From Bacteroidota bacterium (GTDB lineage Bacteria; Bacteroidota; Bacteroidia; Bacteroidales; UBA1556), in assembly GCA_003648395.1 (NCBI GenBank), contig QMPB01000061.1, positions 1 through 13,670 of the forward strand: DNA of 13,670 nt, written 5' to 3'. A program made the translations under genes and the position numbers. Below the pieces are notes generated by a model that had not been told where the DNA came from, did not search any database, and was given only the letters and a program-made list of their open reading frames with translations. The first letter of the stretch is position 1. Each line of letters begins with the position of its first letter. Below, piece after piece: positions 6,297 through 13,668 of the stretch.

Positions 6297-7541
6297 ATGC
6301 AAAAACTAAGTTTAGTATTAAGCTTTATCCTTATTAGTTCTGTAGCATTTGCACAGAATAAAGATAAAGTAAAATTCAATGAATATAAGGCTGGTTATTA
6401 CCAGAACTTTATTCTTAAAGATGTACGCCACGTTCAAGAAAAGAAAAAAGAAACAAAGCGAGACAAACGATTTGCCATGGATCAAAGTGGCATGGATTTA
6501 CCAATTAACATTGCTGATTACAAAGAACATACATATTGGCATACTCCTACAACTTCTCAAGGAAATACTGGTACTTGTTGGTGCTTTTCTACCATGTCGT
6601 TTTACGAATCAGAAGTTTACAGATTATATAAAAAAGAAGTGAAAATTTCTGAAATGTATACTGTTTACTGTGAGTACATAGAAAAAGCAAAAGGTTATGT
6701 ACAATCAAGAGGAGAATCTAATTTCAGCGAAGGTTCTGAAGGAAATGCTGTAGCTCGTATGTTTGAAATGTATGGTGCTATGCCTCGTTCTGTTTATGAT
6801 GGACTTATTGATGGAAGAAAATTCTATTCTCATGCAGATATGTATAAGGAAATGATGACCTATCTTAAAAGTATAAAAAGCAGCAATGCTTGGAATGAAG
6901 AAAGAGTTGTAGCTACAATTAAATCAATAATGAATCATTATATGGGCGAACCTGCAGCTAAATTTACTGTTGATGGTAAAGAGTATACACCAGAAACATA
7001 TTTAAAAGATTACCTTAAGCTTAACCCAAAGGATTATGTTGAAGTATTATCATATATGCAAGAGCCATATTGGCAACAAGTAGAATATAAAGTTGAAGAC
7101 AACTGGTGGCATTCAAAAGAATACTACAATGTTCCTCTTGACGATTATATGGATATTCTACACAAAGCAATTGAAAGCGGCTATACTATGAGTATTGGTG
7201 GTGATGTTTCAGAAGCTGGATTCTCTAGAGAAACAAATTGCGCTTTAATTCCTGATTTTGATATTCCATCTGCTAATATTGATGAAAAAGCTCGTCAGTT
7301 TAGATTCTCAAATCATACAACAACTGACGATCATGGAATGCATATGATTGGTTATATGAAAGATAAAAATGGTAAATATTGGTATTTAATAAAAGATTCT
7401 AGTTCTGGGTCTCGTAATATTGACCAAAAAAGTGCTGAATTTGGATACTATTTCTTTAGCGAAGAATATACTAAACTTAAAATGATGGACTTTACAGTTC
7501 ATAAGGATATGCTTAAAAAGTATATGAAGAAATTTAAGTAA
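6297..7541 (+). CDS. Secreted C1B-family cysteine peptidase (bleomycin hydrolase/PepC-like)
   Basis: This 414-residue papain-fold peptidase has a clear signal peptide, MQKLSLVLSFILISSVAFA, with cleavage likely before Gln20, so it is exported. The oxyanion Gln88 and catalytic Cys94 are in QGNTGTCWCFS. The catalytic His346 is in DDHGMHMIGY. Where papain-like enzymes have Asn in a KNSWG-like motif, this protein has Asp367 in YLIKDSSSGS. I believe a Bacteroidota subgroup shares that change. The long Cys-to-His spacing (about 250 residues) is typical of the bleomycin hydrolase group rather than of papain. An N-terminal charged stretch (about 21-65) precedes the catalytic domain. Bleomycin hydrolases usually act as aminopeptidases in hexameric cages, but whether this secreted form does is unknown. 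A hairpin terminator follows. Confidence 0.88.
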   Translation: MQKLSLVLSFILISSVAFAQNKDKVKFNEYKAGYYQNFILKDVRHVQEKKKETKRDKRFAMDQSGMDLPINIADYKEHTYWHTPTTSQGNTGTCWCFSTMSFYESEVYRLYKKEVKISEMYTVYCEYIEKAKGYVQSRGESNFSEGSEGNAVARMFEMYGAMPRSVYDGLIDGRKFYSHADMYKEMMTYLKSIKSSNAWNEERVVATIKSIMNHYMGEPAAKFTVDGKEYTPETYLKDYLKLNPKDYVEVLSYMQEPYWQQVEYKVEDNWWHSKEYYNVPLDDYMDILHKAIESGYTMSIGGDVSEAGFSRETNCALIPDFDIPSANIDEKARQFRFSNHTTTDDHGMHMIGYMKDKNGKYWYLIKDSSSGSRNIDQKSAEFGYYFFSEEYTKLKMMDFTVHKDMLKKYMKKFK

Positions 7542-7565
7542 TACCTGCTAGAGAACTACCTGTTT
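7541..7565. repeat. TACCTG-word repeat, copy 1 (direct arrangement)
   Basis: ATACCTGCT (7541-7549) and CTACCTGTTT (7556-7565) are separated by 6 bases. Both words recur at 7828-7852 with the same 6-base spacing but with one half inverted. The repeat begins on the last base of the peptidase stop codon. Confidence 0.5.
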
Positions 7566-7625
7566 TACACAGATTTATAAAACATTAATAAACCTTATAA
7601 CAATATAAAACTTGTATAAACTTAA

Positions 7626-7658
7626 CAAAAAGGGGTAGCATATGCTATCCCCTATTTG
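7626..7658 (+). terminator. Hairpin terminator after the C1 peptidase gene
   Basis: GGGGTAGC (7632-7639) pairs with GCTA and CCCC (7644-7652), with one bulged T at 7648 and a 4-base loop. A-T pairs extend the stem to 7626 and 7658, and a T-rich run follows. The GC-rich core stands out in this AT-rich gap. Confidence 0.7.
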
Positions 7659-7713
7659 TTTTAAAATTTCCTCACAAGAATATTTACAGTAAAAAATGCG
7701 GATTAATTTACTA

Positions 7714-7743
7714 TTGTGTAAACGCATAATTAAATTACATTTG
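7714..7743 (+). promoter_or_regulatory. Promoter of the S41 peptidase gene
   Basis: TTG (7714-7716), a 19-base spacer and TACATTTG (7736-7743) match the Bacteroidota consensus. Transcription would start near 7749, leaving an unusually long leader of about 128 bases before the preferred ATG at 7877. Confidence 0.75.
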
Positions 7744-7825
7744 CATAATATATGAAACAAACATGACAAATTTTAATCTTAATTTGACCCACAGGGACAT
7801 GATTAAAATATTGTTATGTGGCTCC

Positions 7826-7852
7826 ACCTACCTGTTTGCAGACAGCAGGTAT
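7826..7852. repeat. TACCTG-word repeat, copy 2 (inverted arrangement) in the S41 leader
   Basis: CTACCTGTTT (7828-7837) and AGCAGGTAT (7844-7852) form an imperfect palindrome. ACCT/AGGT (7826-7829 with 7847-7850) and CTGTT/GACAG (7832-7836 with 7841-7845, one G-U pair) can fold around a TGCA loop. It lies in the transcribed leader, 25 bases before the S41 start codon. Confidence 0.55.
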
Positions 7853-7876
7853 CACCAAATTAATAAAATTAAATAT

Positions 7877-9454
7877 ATGAAATTAATAATCTCCATACTT
7901 TTAATAGCATCTAGCTTTGTTCTCAATGCACAAAGTGAAAGAACTACATATAAGAAATTAGAACGTTCTCTTAAGCTTATTGACTCCCAATATGCTGACA
8001 CTGTAGATGCTGCTAAAATAACTACTGCTGCAGTTAAGGCTATGATTGCTGAACTTGACCCACATTCTAAATATCTTAGCCCTAAAGACCTTAAAAAAAA
8101 CAACGAACAATTAAATGGCAGTTTTGCAGGCATAGGAGTTCATTATCAGATACTTAATGACACTTTACTTGTTTTGAATACGGTTAAAGGTGGTCCTGCG
8201 GATCTAGCCAAAGTAAAAGCTGGAGATAGATTATTAGAAATTGATGGTAAAGCCTCTGTGGGCGGAATAGTCACAAATAGCTATTTATCAAAAAACCTAC
8301 GTGGCAAAAGAGGCACCACTGTTAGTCTTAAATTACTTTCTCACAATAACAAAGTAAAGAATGTAAATATTAAGAGAAATAGTATTGCTATTCATACTCT
8401 AGCGTCTAGTTATATGATTGATAGAAAAACTGCATATATAAGAATAAGTAGTTTCAGTAGAACAACAAACTCTGAAGTTCAAATAGCACTAATGCAACTC
8501 AGTATGATGGGAATGAAAAATATTATTGTAGACCTCAGGGACAACCCAGGAGGTTTAATGGTAGCTTCTATTAATCTAGCTGATGATTTCCTTAGTGCTG
8601 ACAAACTTATTGTATATACTAAAGGAGCACATTCTCCACGCACTGAATACAAATCTAAACCTGGAGGACAAATGGAGAAAGGTAAACTAGTAGTGCTTAT
8701 AGATGAAAATTCTGCATCAGCGGCAGAGATATTTGCTGGAGCAATACAAGATTGGGATAGAGGAATTATTATGGGACGTCGTTCGTTTGGAAAGGGACTT
8801 GTTGGAAGAAATTATAATCTACCTGATGGATCGGCTATTAGGCTCACCACAGGACGATACCATACACCTTCCGGTAGATGCATACAGAAGTCGTTCAAAG
8901 CTAATAAGGGAGAATATAATAAAGATATACTTGAGCGTTATGAGCGTGGAGAACTATATTCTGCTGATAGTATTCATTTTAATGACTCATTAAGGTATTA
9001 TACTAACTCCAAAAGAATAGTTTATGGAGGGGGTGCAATTATGCCTGATATTTTTGTGCCAATTGATACTTCTTTTTATTCTGATTATCTTAAGCAACTA
9101 AATAGGTATGGTATTATTAATTTGTTTGCCGGAATGTATTTCGATAATAATCTTGAGTCACTGTTAAAAAAGTATTCTACCATTGATAAGTTTGATAAAC
9201 ACTTTGAAATGAGTGATAAAGAATTTGATGAATTAAATATACTTGCATTCAATAAGAATAAAATAAAAGGGAGTGATAGTGATATTACTACTTCTAAGAA
9301 ATATATTGAAGCAAAATTTAAAGCCTATTTAGCAAGAGATTTATATCAAGAGGGCTATTATAAGGTTTACAATAAACTAGATAAACTAGTCCTTAAGGCT
9401 ATTGAAATAATAAACTCTGACAAAGCTTTTATAGAGAATAAAATACAGCACTAG
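7877..9454 (+). CDS. Secreted S41-family C-terminal processing peptidase (PDZ protease)
   Basis: S41 (CtpA/Tsp) peptidases are serine-lysine proteases that degrade or trim exported proteins from the C-terminus. From the ATG at 7877 the 525-residue product has a signal peptide, MKLIISILLIASSFVLNA, so it acts outside the cytoplasm. A short helical N-terminal part with the ELDPHSKYLSP motif precedes a PDZ domain (about 78-165, GIGVHY through VKAGDRLLEIDG). The protease core (about 185-345) has YIRISSF, VDLRDNPGG, catalytic Ser281 in ENSASAAE and Lys306 in SFGKG, 25 apart as in E. coli Tsp. A variable C-terminal helical tail follows (about 350-525). The frame stays open to an ATG at 7763, but that 38-codon extension is translated repeat sequence and would bury the signal peptide, so it is not used. 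Confidence 0.93.
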   Translation: MKLIISILLIASSFVLNAQSERTTYKKLERSLKLIDSQYADTVDAAKITTAAVKAMIAELDPHSKYLSPKDLKKNNEQLNGSFAGIGVHYQILNDTLLVLNTVKGGPADLAKVKAGDRLLEIDGKASVGGIVTNSYLSKNLRGKRGTTVSLKLLSHNNKVKNVNIKRNSIAIHTLASSYMIDRKTAYIRISSFSRTTNSEVQIALMQLSMMGMKNIIVDLRDNPGGLMVASINLADDFLSADKLIVYTKGAHSPRTEYKSKPGGQMEKGKLVVLIDENSASAAEIFAGAIQDWDRGIIMGRRSFGKGLVGRNYNLPDGSAIRLTTGRYHTPSGRCIQKSFKANKGEYNKDILERYERGELYSADSIHFNDSLRYYTNSKRIVYGGGAIMPDIFVPIDTSFYSDYLKQLNRYGIINLFAGMYFDNNLESLLKKYSTIDKFDKHFEMSDKEFDELNILAFNKNKIKGSDSDITTSKKYIEAKFKAYLARDLYQEGYYKVYNKLDKLVLKAIEIINSDKAFIENKIQH

Positions 9455-9470
9455 AATGGATTAAAACATA

Positions 9471-9499
9471 AAAAAGGCTAGTTTTAAACTAGCCTTTTT
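9471..9499. terminator. Strong bidirectional terminator between the S41 and TAXI genes
   Basis: GGCTAG and CTAGCC (9476-9481 with 9489-9494) form the core. It is extended by AAAAA/TTTTT outside and TTT/AAA inside, giving an almost perfect palindrome with T runs on both strands. It sits 16 bases after the S41 stop and 19 bases from the TAXI stop. Confidence 0.93.
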
Positions 9500-9518
9500 T
9501 TATCATTCTATAAATTAT

Positions 9519-10406
9519 CTACTTAACCACAGGTTTAGAATAATAATATGGCCAATCAACAGATTGACTCTCCGTGTAAACGTCTTGCCACTTAGGATGA
9601 CCTGTATTTTGGAAACCTTTTAGCCCATTTTCAGTATCTTTTAATAGCATATTAAGTTTCTCTTGAGTATTGTCACTCATACCTTTAATGTTTACAACCA
9701 TAATAGTTGGAACAGCATAAGTTGTTATTGATGATTTCTGCCAAGGATAAGTGTCACTAGGAATTTCTTTCTTAGTGTAAATGTCAGCTAATGATGAATT
9801 CTTAATATCAACAAGTTTAATTGGAACGGATTCTCCTTCACCAGCTAACAAAGCTACAGGAGCACCACCAACAAAGAAATAAGCATCAATATCTCCTCTA
9901 AGAAGTGCTGCATAGGCTTTCTCTGATGACATAATAACATCAATCCAGTCGACCTTCGTTTTCTTTTTAATAGTTTGAGCTGTAACAAGCGTTCCTTGGT
10001 ATTTATCTCCTATCGCTACTTTCTTACCTTTTAAATTTTTCAATTTCTTTATTTTAGAATCTTGTCTAACTATTAAATGAATTTCTTCATCTAGAAATAA
10101 TGGTAATAATATTCTAAGCTCTTTTCTTAATTTAGGATTTTGTAATTCGTGTATCAACAGTACATCATACTGAAGGAAGCTTACAATGATATCATTATCG
10201 CTATTTACAAGCTGATTATAATTATCAACACTTCCTTTGGAATTTAATACTGTAACATCCTGATGAGAAACTCCTTTAATATCATTAGCCAGAGCTTCGT
10301 AAAACCCTCCTTTAACTCCACTTAAAATTTTCATTTGTGCCTGAGATGCAGTATTAATAAACAATACCGACAACAATACTACTAGTAATTTTGATGCTTT
10401 AAACAT
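9519..10406 (-). CDS. TAXI-family TRAP-type solute-binding protein, apparently orphan
   Basis: The 295-residue product has a signal peptide (MFKASKLLVVLLSVLFINTA, cleavage near Ala23-Gln24) and is periplasmic or lipid-free secreted. TAXI hallmarks are present: GGFYEALANDI (33-43), GSVDNYNQLVNSDNDI (58-73), a lobe-crossing segment LKNLKGKKVAIGDKYQGTLVT (122-142), the binding-site motif AYAALLRGDIDAYFFVGGAP (164-183) and YPWQKSSITTYAVPTIMVVN (220-239). Family members bind small carboxylates such as glutamate or 2-oxoglutarate, but the ligand here cannot be read from sequence. No TRAP membrane subunit is in the window, so it may use a distant transporter or act as a sensor. It lies 80 bases downstream of the aldolase-like gene on the same strand, and the two may be co-transcribed. 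Confidence 0.85.
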   Translation of the reverse strand: MFKASKLLVVLLSVLFINTASQAQMKILSGVKGGFYEALANDIKGVSHQDVTVLNSKGSVDNYNQLVNSDNDIIVSFLQYDVLLIHELQNPKLRKELRILLPLFLDEEIHLIVRQDSKIKKLKNLKGKKVAIGDKYQGTLVTAQTIKKKTKVDWIDVIMSSEKAYAALLRGDIDAYFFVGGAPVALLAGEGESVPIKLVDIKNSSLADIYTKKEIPSDTYPWQKSSITTYAVPTIMVVNIKGMSDNTQEKLNMLLKDTENGLKGFQNTGHPKWQDVYTESQSVDWPYYYSKPVVK

Positions 10407-10486
10407 AGCTTTAATTAATTATGATTATTATTTATTTTCAATTAGAATTAACTACAATAATACAAAAAATCTACATTGGAATAACT

Positions 10487-11083
10487 CTATTGAATTTTCT
10501 TGTATATGTTTCTTATTAACTGTTGCTTAAGACAGCTATCATAACTACTTCCAAATATTATTATCCCATCTTTATGACCACCCATAATAATAGCTCCTTC
10601 ACTGAATTCTTTTGCTAACTCAAAGACATTCTGAGCCATATCCACAGTTCCATATTCAATACTAATATCAGTGGTTGGATAGAGGTATAAGTTATTCTCC
10701 CATAATACTTTATGATGCAAATGAATTACACATTTAATATTATCATTAGCGGCATATAATGCAGCATGAGACATTGACTCTGATGAAGCAATTGTTCTCC
10801 CCTCGCAATCAATACTATTATTTAAAATATTGAAGTCTATTACTTTTGAATAATGTTTTTTCTTTAAATCAGGAATATGCCCCGTTGCTGAACCTGAAAT
10901 TATGAATTGGTTAGTATCTCCTATTCTAAAACTAATATTACCATAACCAATTCTATCGTCTCCTACTCCTATTAGGGATTTATTAAAACACTCTTGACGC
11001 CAAGGATTAATAAAATCATATTCAGAATCACTAACAGATTCAATATTTTTCCAATTTGCCTTAAATTTAATTATTCCTTCCAT
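10487..11083 (-). CDS. Class II aldolase/adducin-family protein, substrate unknown
   Basis: This 198-residue cytoplasmic protein has the fold of zinc-dependent L-fuculose-1-phosphate-type aldolases. GNISFRIG (48-55) and ISGSATGHIPDL (62-73) match the phosphate-binding part. The zinc site looks complete: Glu102 in SESMSHAALY, His121 and His123 in HLHH, and His170 in GGHKDG. The Glu-to-His spacing of 19 equals that of fuculose aldolase (Glu73, His92, His94, His155). Family members cleave or epimerise sugar phosphates, or dehydrate methylthioribulose phosphate. No sugar kinase, isomerase or methionine-salvage gene is nearby, so the substrate is undecided. The product is slightly shorter than typical aldolases (about 210-230). 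No consensus promoter is visible in the 165 bases upstream. Confidence 0.8.
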   Translation of the reverse strand: MEGIIKFKANWKNIESVSDSEYDFINPWRQECFNKSLIGVGDDRIGYGNISFRIGDTNQFIISGSATGHIPDLKKKHYSKVIDFNILNNSIDCEGRTIASSESMSHAALYAANDNIKCVIHLHHKVLWENNLYLYPTTDISIEYGTVDMAQNVFELAKEFSEGAIIMGGHKDGIIIFGSSYDSCLKQQLIRNIYKKIQ

Positions 11084-11114
11084 TCAATACTTCGTTAAAC
11101 TTTCACCTCTCGCC

Positions 11115-11132
11115 TGTTTGTCGATTCAAACA
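11115..11132. promoter_or_regulatory. Small inverted repeat upstream of the aldolase-like gene
   Basis: TGTTTG (11115-11120) and CAAACA (11127-11132) form a 6-bp stem with a 6-base loop, 31 bases before the start codon. It could be an operator half-site pair or a leader hairpin, but a match this short can occur by chance. Confidence 0.25.
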
Positions 11133-11248
11133 TGCAAAGCCTCAAAACTTTGATTATTAGATATTTCACAAACGCAATATAATATTTTGATCAGCTGATT
11201 TACAGACATCTTTAAAAATATTATCGAACTATTGTCCACTAGGAAATA

Positions 11249-13453
11249 CTATAAATTCTCTAATAAGAAATCAGTCATACGAATATAAAGATGTAATCTT
11301 GTATTTCTACCATGATGAATACCATGATCGCTATTGGGATAAAACTGCATTTCAAACTGCTTATTATCTTTTACAAGTTCTGTAATTAAGTCCATAGAGT
11401 TCTGAATATGAACATTATCATCAGCAATGCCATGAACTAATAAATACTTACCTTTAAGTAATTCAGTATGCGAAATTGGACTATTATCATCATAGCCTTT
11501 AGCATTTTCTTGAGGAGTTCGCATAAAGCGCTCCGTATAAATATTGTCGTAATATCTCCAGTTAGTAACTGGTGCTACAGCAATACCTGCCTTAAAGAAG
11601 GCTGCACCTTTTGTCATGCAAAGCGTTGACATATAACCACCATAACTCCAGCCAAATATACCAATTCTAGAGCCATCAACATAAGGTAAAGATGCTAAAT
11701 ATTTATTAGAATTTATTTGGTCAATAGTTTCATATTTTCCCAATTGCTGATAAGTCATTTTCTTAAATTCTTGGCCTCTAAAACCTGTTCCTCTATTATC
11801 AACTGAAACCACTAAATATCCTTTTTGAGCTAACATCTGAAACCATGCATAGTTGAACCAGCCCCATGAGTTTGTAACTGTTTGAGAACCTGGTCCACCA
11901 TATACAAACATCAAAACTGGGTATTCTTTTGTAGAATCAAAATCAAGAGGCTTAATAATTGAAGCATTTAATTCAACATCATTATCTGTCTTTATTTTAA
12001 AAAACTCCATATTACTAAACCTATACACTTTCATTTTAGCTTTTAAAGCTTCATTGTCTTGAATAATATACAATTCTTTAGTGCTTGATGTACTATTCAT
12101 TGTGATATAATGAGGTGTATTTGCAGTAGTATTTGTATTGATAAAGTATTTGTAATTAGAAGAAAAAGTAGCACTATTTGTTCCTTCTCTATTCGACAGT
12201 TTCTTCATTGCTCCTCGTTTCATATCTATTTCAAAAATCTCTCTGTTTAATGGAGATGAGAAAGCAGACTTAACATAAATCTTCTTTCTTTTATTATCCA
12301 ATCCAATAAACTCTTCAACATCATATTCGCCTTTAGTGAATTGACGCATCATTTTACCATTCATACCATACTGATATACATGATTATATCCATCTCTTTC
12401 TGACGTAAATACAAAAGACTTATTATCATCTAAGAAAATTAGGTTATTAGTAATATCAATGTAGTATTTGTTTGTTTCAGAATATAATACCTTAGTTTTA
12501 GATGTAGTAATATCAGCTAATAAAATTTCCCATTTGTTTTGCAAACGATTCATTCGTTGAATTGATAATACATTATTATTGTGAGTCCATTTAATACGAG
12601 GAATATAAATATCTGTATTCTCACCAATATCCATAGTCTTAGTTTTCTGAGATTTCAAATTATACACATGAACACTTACAATAGAGTTATCTTCCCCTGC
12701 TTTAGGATATTTATACTTATATATCTCAGGGTAAAGCTTACCATAAAATTCTAATTCATACTGTTTTACTTTAGATTCATCAAATCTAATATATGCCATT
12801 GACTCACTATTATCTGACCATTGAAAAGCTTTAGTAAACTCAAATTCTTCTTCATAAACCCAATCTGGTTTACCATTAATTACACTATTTATTTTACCGT
12901 CAGTAGTAATTGCATATTCCTTATCTGAGATTAAATCTTTAATGTAAATATTATTTTTTCTAACGAAAGCTATCATATTATCATTTGGTGAAAATGTTGC
13001 AAGTTGCTGTTCACCTTCATTTGACAATGGCATTAATTTCTTAGTTTTTAAATTATATACCCAATAAGTAGCATGAAAAGAATGTCGATAAATTGGAACT
13101 ACATCAGTAGCTAATAACAATTTAGATTCGTCATTGCTAAATTCATATTTTGTAAATATTATCGGAGAGCTATTTCCTTCAGGAATAAGTTGACCAGCTT
13201 CGATAATTGTTTCGATCAATTTTCCATTTTTATATGAATATTTTTCAATATTTCCTTTGTTTAAAATGGTATAATTATTCCCATCATTCATTGAGCGAAA
13301 GCCACTTACAGTACTAGGATAAAATCTATAATACTTCCAAATATCTTCTAAATTAATACTTTTTTTACCATTATTAGTTGGAGTATTTCCTTGAGCCATA
13401 ACTCCATAAACTCCAATAAATGCGATTAAAATACTAAGAATTAACCTTTTCAT
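11249..13453 (-). CDS. Secreted dipeptidyl peptidase IV (S9 prolyl oligopeptidase family)
   Basis: DPP-IV removes X-Pro or X-Ala dipeptides from peptide N-termini. The 734-residue product is full length for bacterial DPP-IV. It has a signal peptide (MKRLILSILIAFIGVYGVMA, cleavage before Gln21) and so is periplasmic or surface-exposed. Residues about 35-480 form the beta-propeller, including DWVYEEEF (197-204), whose Glu202-Glu203 should bind the substrate amino terminus as in human DPP-IV. The alpha/beta-hydrolase domain (about 485-734) carries VYGGPGSQ, the nucleophile Ser603 in GWSYGGY, Asp678 in HGIADDNVH and His710 in SDHGIHHG. These spacings equal those of Porphyromonas gingivalis DPP-IV (593, 668, 700). 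It probably feeds dipeptides to uptake systems, or trims proline peptides made by other exported proteases. It has its own promoter within an inverted repeat. Confidence 0.95.
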   Translation of the reverse strand: MKRLILSILIAFIGVYGVMAQGNTPTNNGKKSINLEDIWKYYRFYPSTVSGFRSMNDGNNYTILNKGNIEKYSYKNGKLIETIIEAGQLIPEGNSSPIIFTKYEFSNDESKLLLATDVVPIYRHSFHATYWVYNLKTKKLMPLSNEGEQQLATFSPNDNMIAFVRKNNIYIKDLISDKEYAITTDGKINSVINGKPDWVYEEEFEFTKAFQWSDNSESMAYIRFDESKVKQYELEFYGKLYPEIYKYKYPKAGEDNSIVSVHVYNLKSQKTKTMDIGENTDIYIPRIKWTHNNNVLSIQRMNRLQNKWEILLADITTSKTKVLYSETNKYYIDITNNLIFLDDNKSFVFTSERDGYNHVYQYGMNGKMMRQFTKGEYDVEEFIGLDNKRKKIYVKSAFSSPLNREIFEIDMKRGAMKKLSNREGTNSATFSSNYKYFINTNTTANTPHYITMNSTSSTKELYIIQDNEALKAKMKVYRFSNMEFFKIKTDNDVELNASIIKPLDFDSTKEYPVLMFVYGGPGSQTVTNSWGWFNYAWFQMLAQKGYLVVSVDNRGTGFRGQEFKKMTYQQLGKYETIDQINSNKYLASLPYVDGSRIGIFGWSYGGYMSTLCMTKGAAFFKAGIAVAPVTNWRYYDNIYTERFMRTPQENAKGYDDNSPISHTELLKGKYLLVHGIADDNVHIQNSMDLITELVKDNKQFEMQFYPNSDHGIHHGRNTRLHLYIRMTDFLLENL

Positions 13454-13461
13454 ATAATAAA

Positions 13462-13505
13462 TACTTTTGAATTGTGTATACTAAATTAAACAAGCTTCAA
13501 AAGTA
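13462..13505 (-). promoter_or_regulatory. dpp -7 element lying in one arm of a 10-bp perfect inverted repeat
   Basis: On the minus strand TACTTTTG (13505 to 13498) is an exact -7 box, giving a start near 13493 and a leader of about 40 bases. It lies inside TTCAAAAGTA (13496-13505), the perfect reverse complement of TACTTTTGAA (13462-13471), with a 24-base spacer. The -33 box is not recognisable. The symmetry would fit a regulator-binding site, an mRNA leader hairpin, or a second plus-strand -7 box. Confidence 0.55.
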
Positions 13506-13642
13506 AGAAATTGTTGGGAATATTTTACATTTAGATTTTCTTCAAAACCCAAAAATTGAAATATATATTAACTCCTTTTTTCAAGAAACTTCCTTTGCTT
13601 TTTTACTACTCATCCTAAAAAGTGAATGCCAGTAAAGTTTTT

Positions 13643-13668
13643 TAATTTTTAATTTTTAATTCCTAATT
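13643..13668. repeat. 7-bp tandem repeat at the right edge (AATTAnn family)
   Basis: TAATT recurs exactly every 7 bases at 13643, 13650, 13657 and 13664. Read on the minus strand these are AATTAnn heptads with a GGAATTA unit, matching the period and core of the tract at 5595-5643. The tract may continue beyond the window. The bases from 13506 to here hold no supportable gene. Confidence 0.7.

Noticed and set aside
6379..6642. Overlapping plus-strand frame inside the C1 peptidase gene
   Set aside because: It is a frame shadow of the N-terminal part of the peptidase, which has a signal peptide and a catalytic site in the main frame.
7575..7769. Minus-strand frame over the C1-S41 gap
   Set aside because: It runs through the C1 gene terminator and the S41 promoter. 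Its translation is low in recognisable features.
7763..7876. 38-codon N-terminal extension of the S41 peptidase
   Set aside because: It translates a palindromic repeat and would place the signal peptide internally. The ATG at 7877 gives a standard exported S41 protein.
8703..8993. Overlapping frame inside the S41 gene
   Set aside because: It covers the catalytic core of S41 in another frame and matches no protein family I know.
11190..11199. 10-bp palindrome ATCAGCTGAT in the dpp-aldolase gap
   Set aside because: It is a single short palindrome that cannot form a useful hairpin because it has no loop, and it is not tied to a recognised promoter.
13580..13640. Possible coding or mobile-element remnant near the right edge
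   Set aside because: Only very short frames are present, such as a ten-codon minus-strand frame, and they are closed off by stops in the heptad tract. No transposase or terminal repeat is recognisable.
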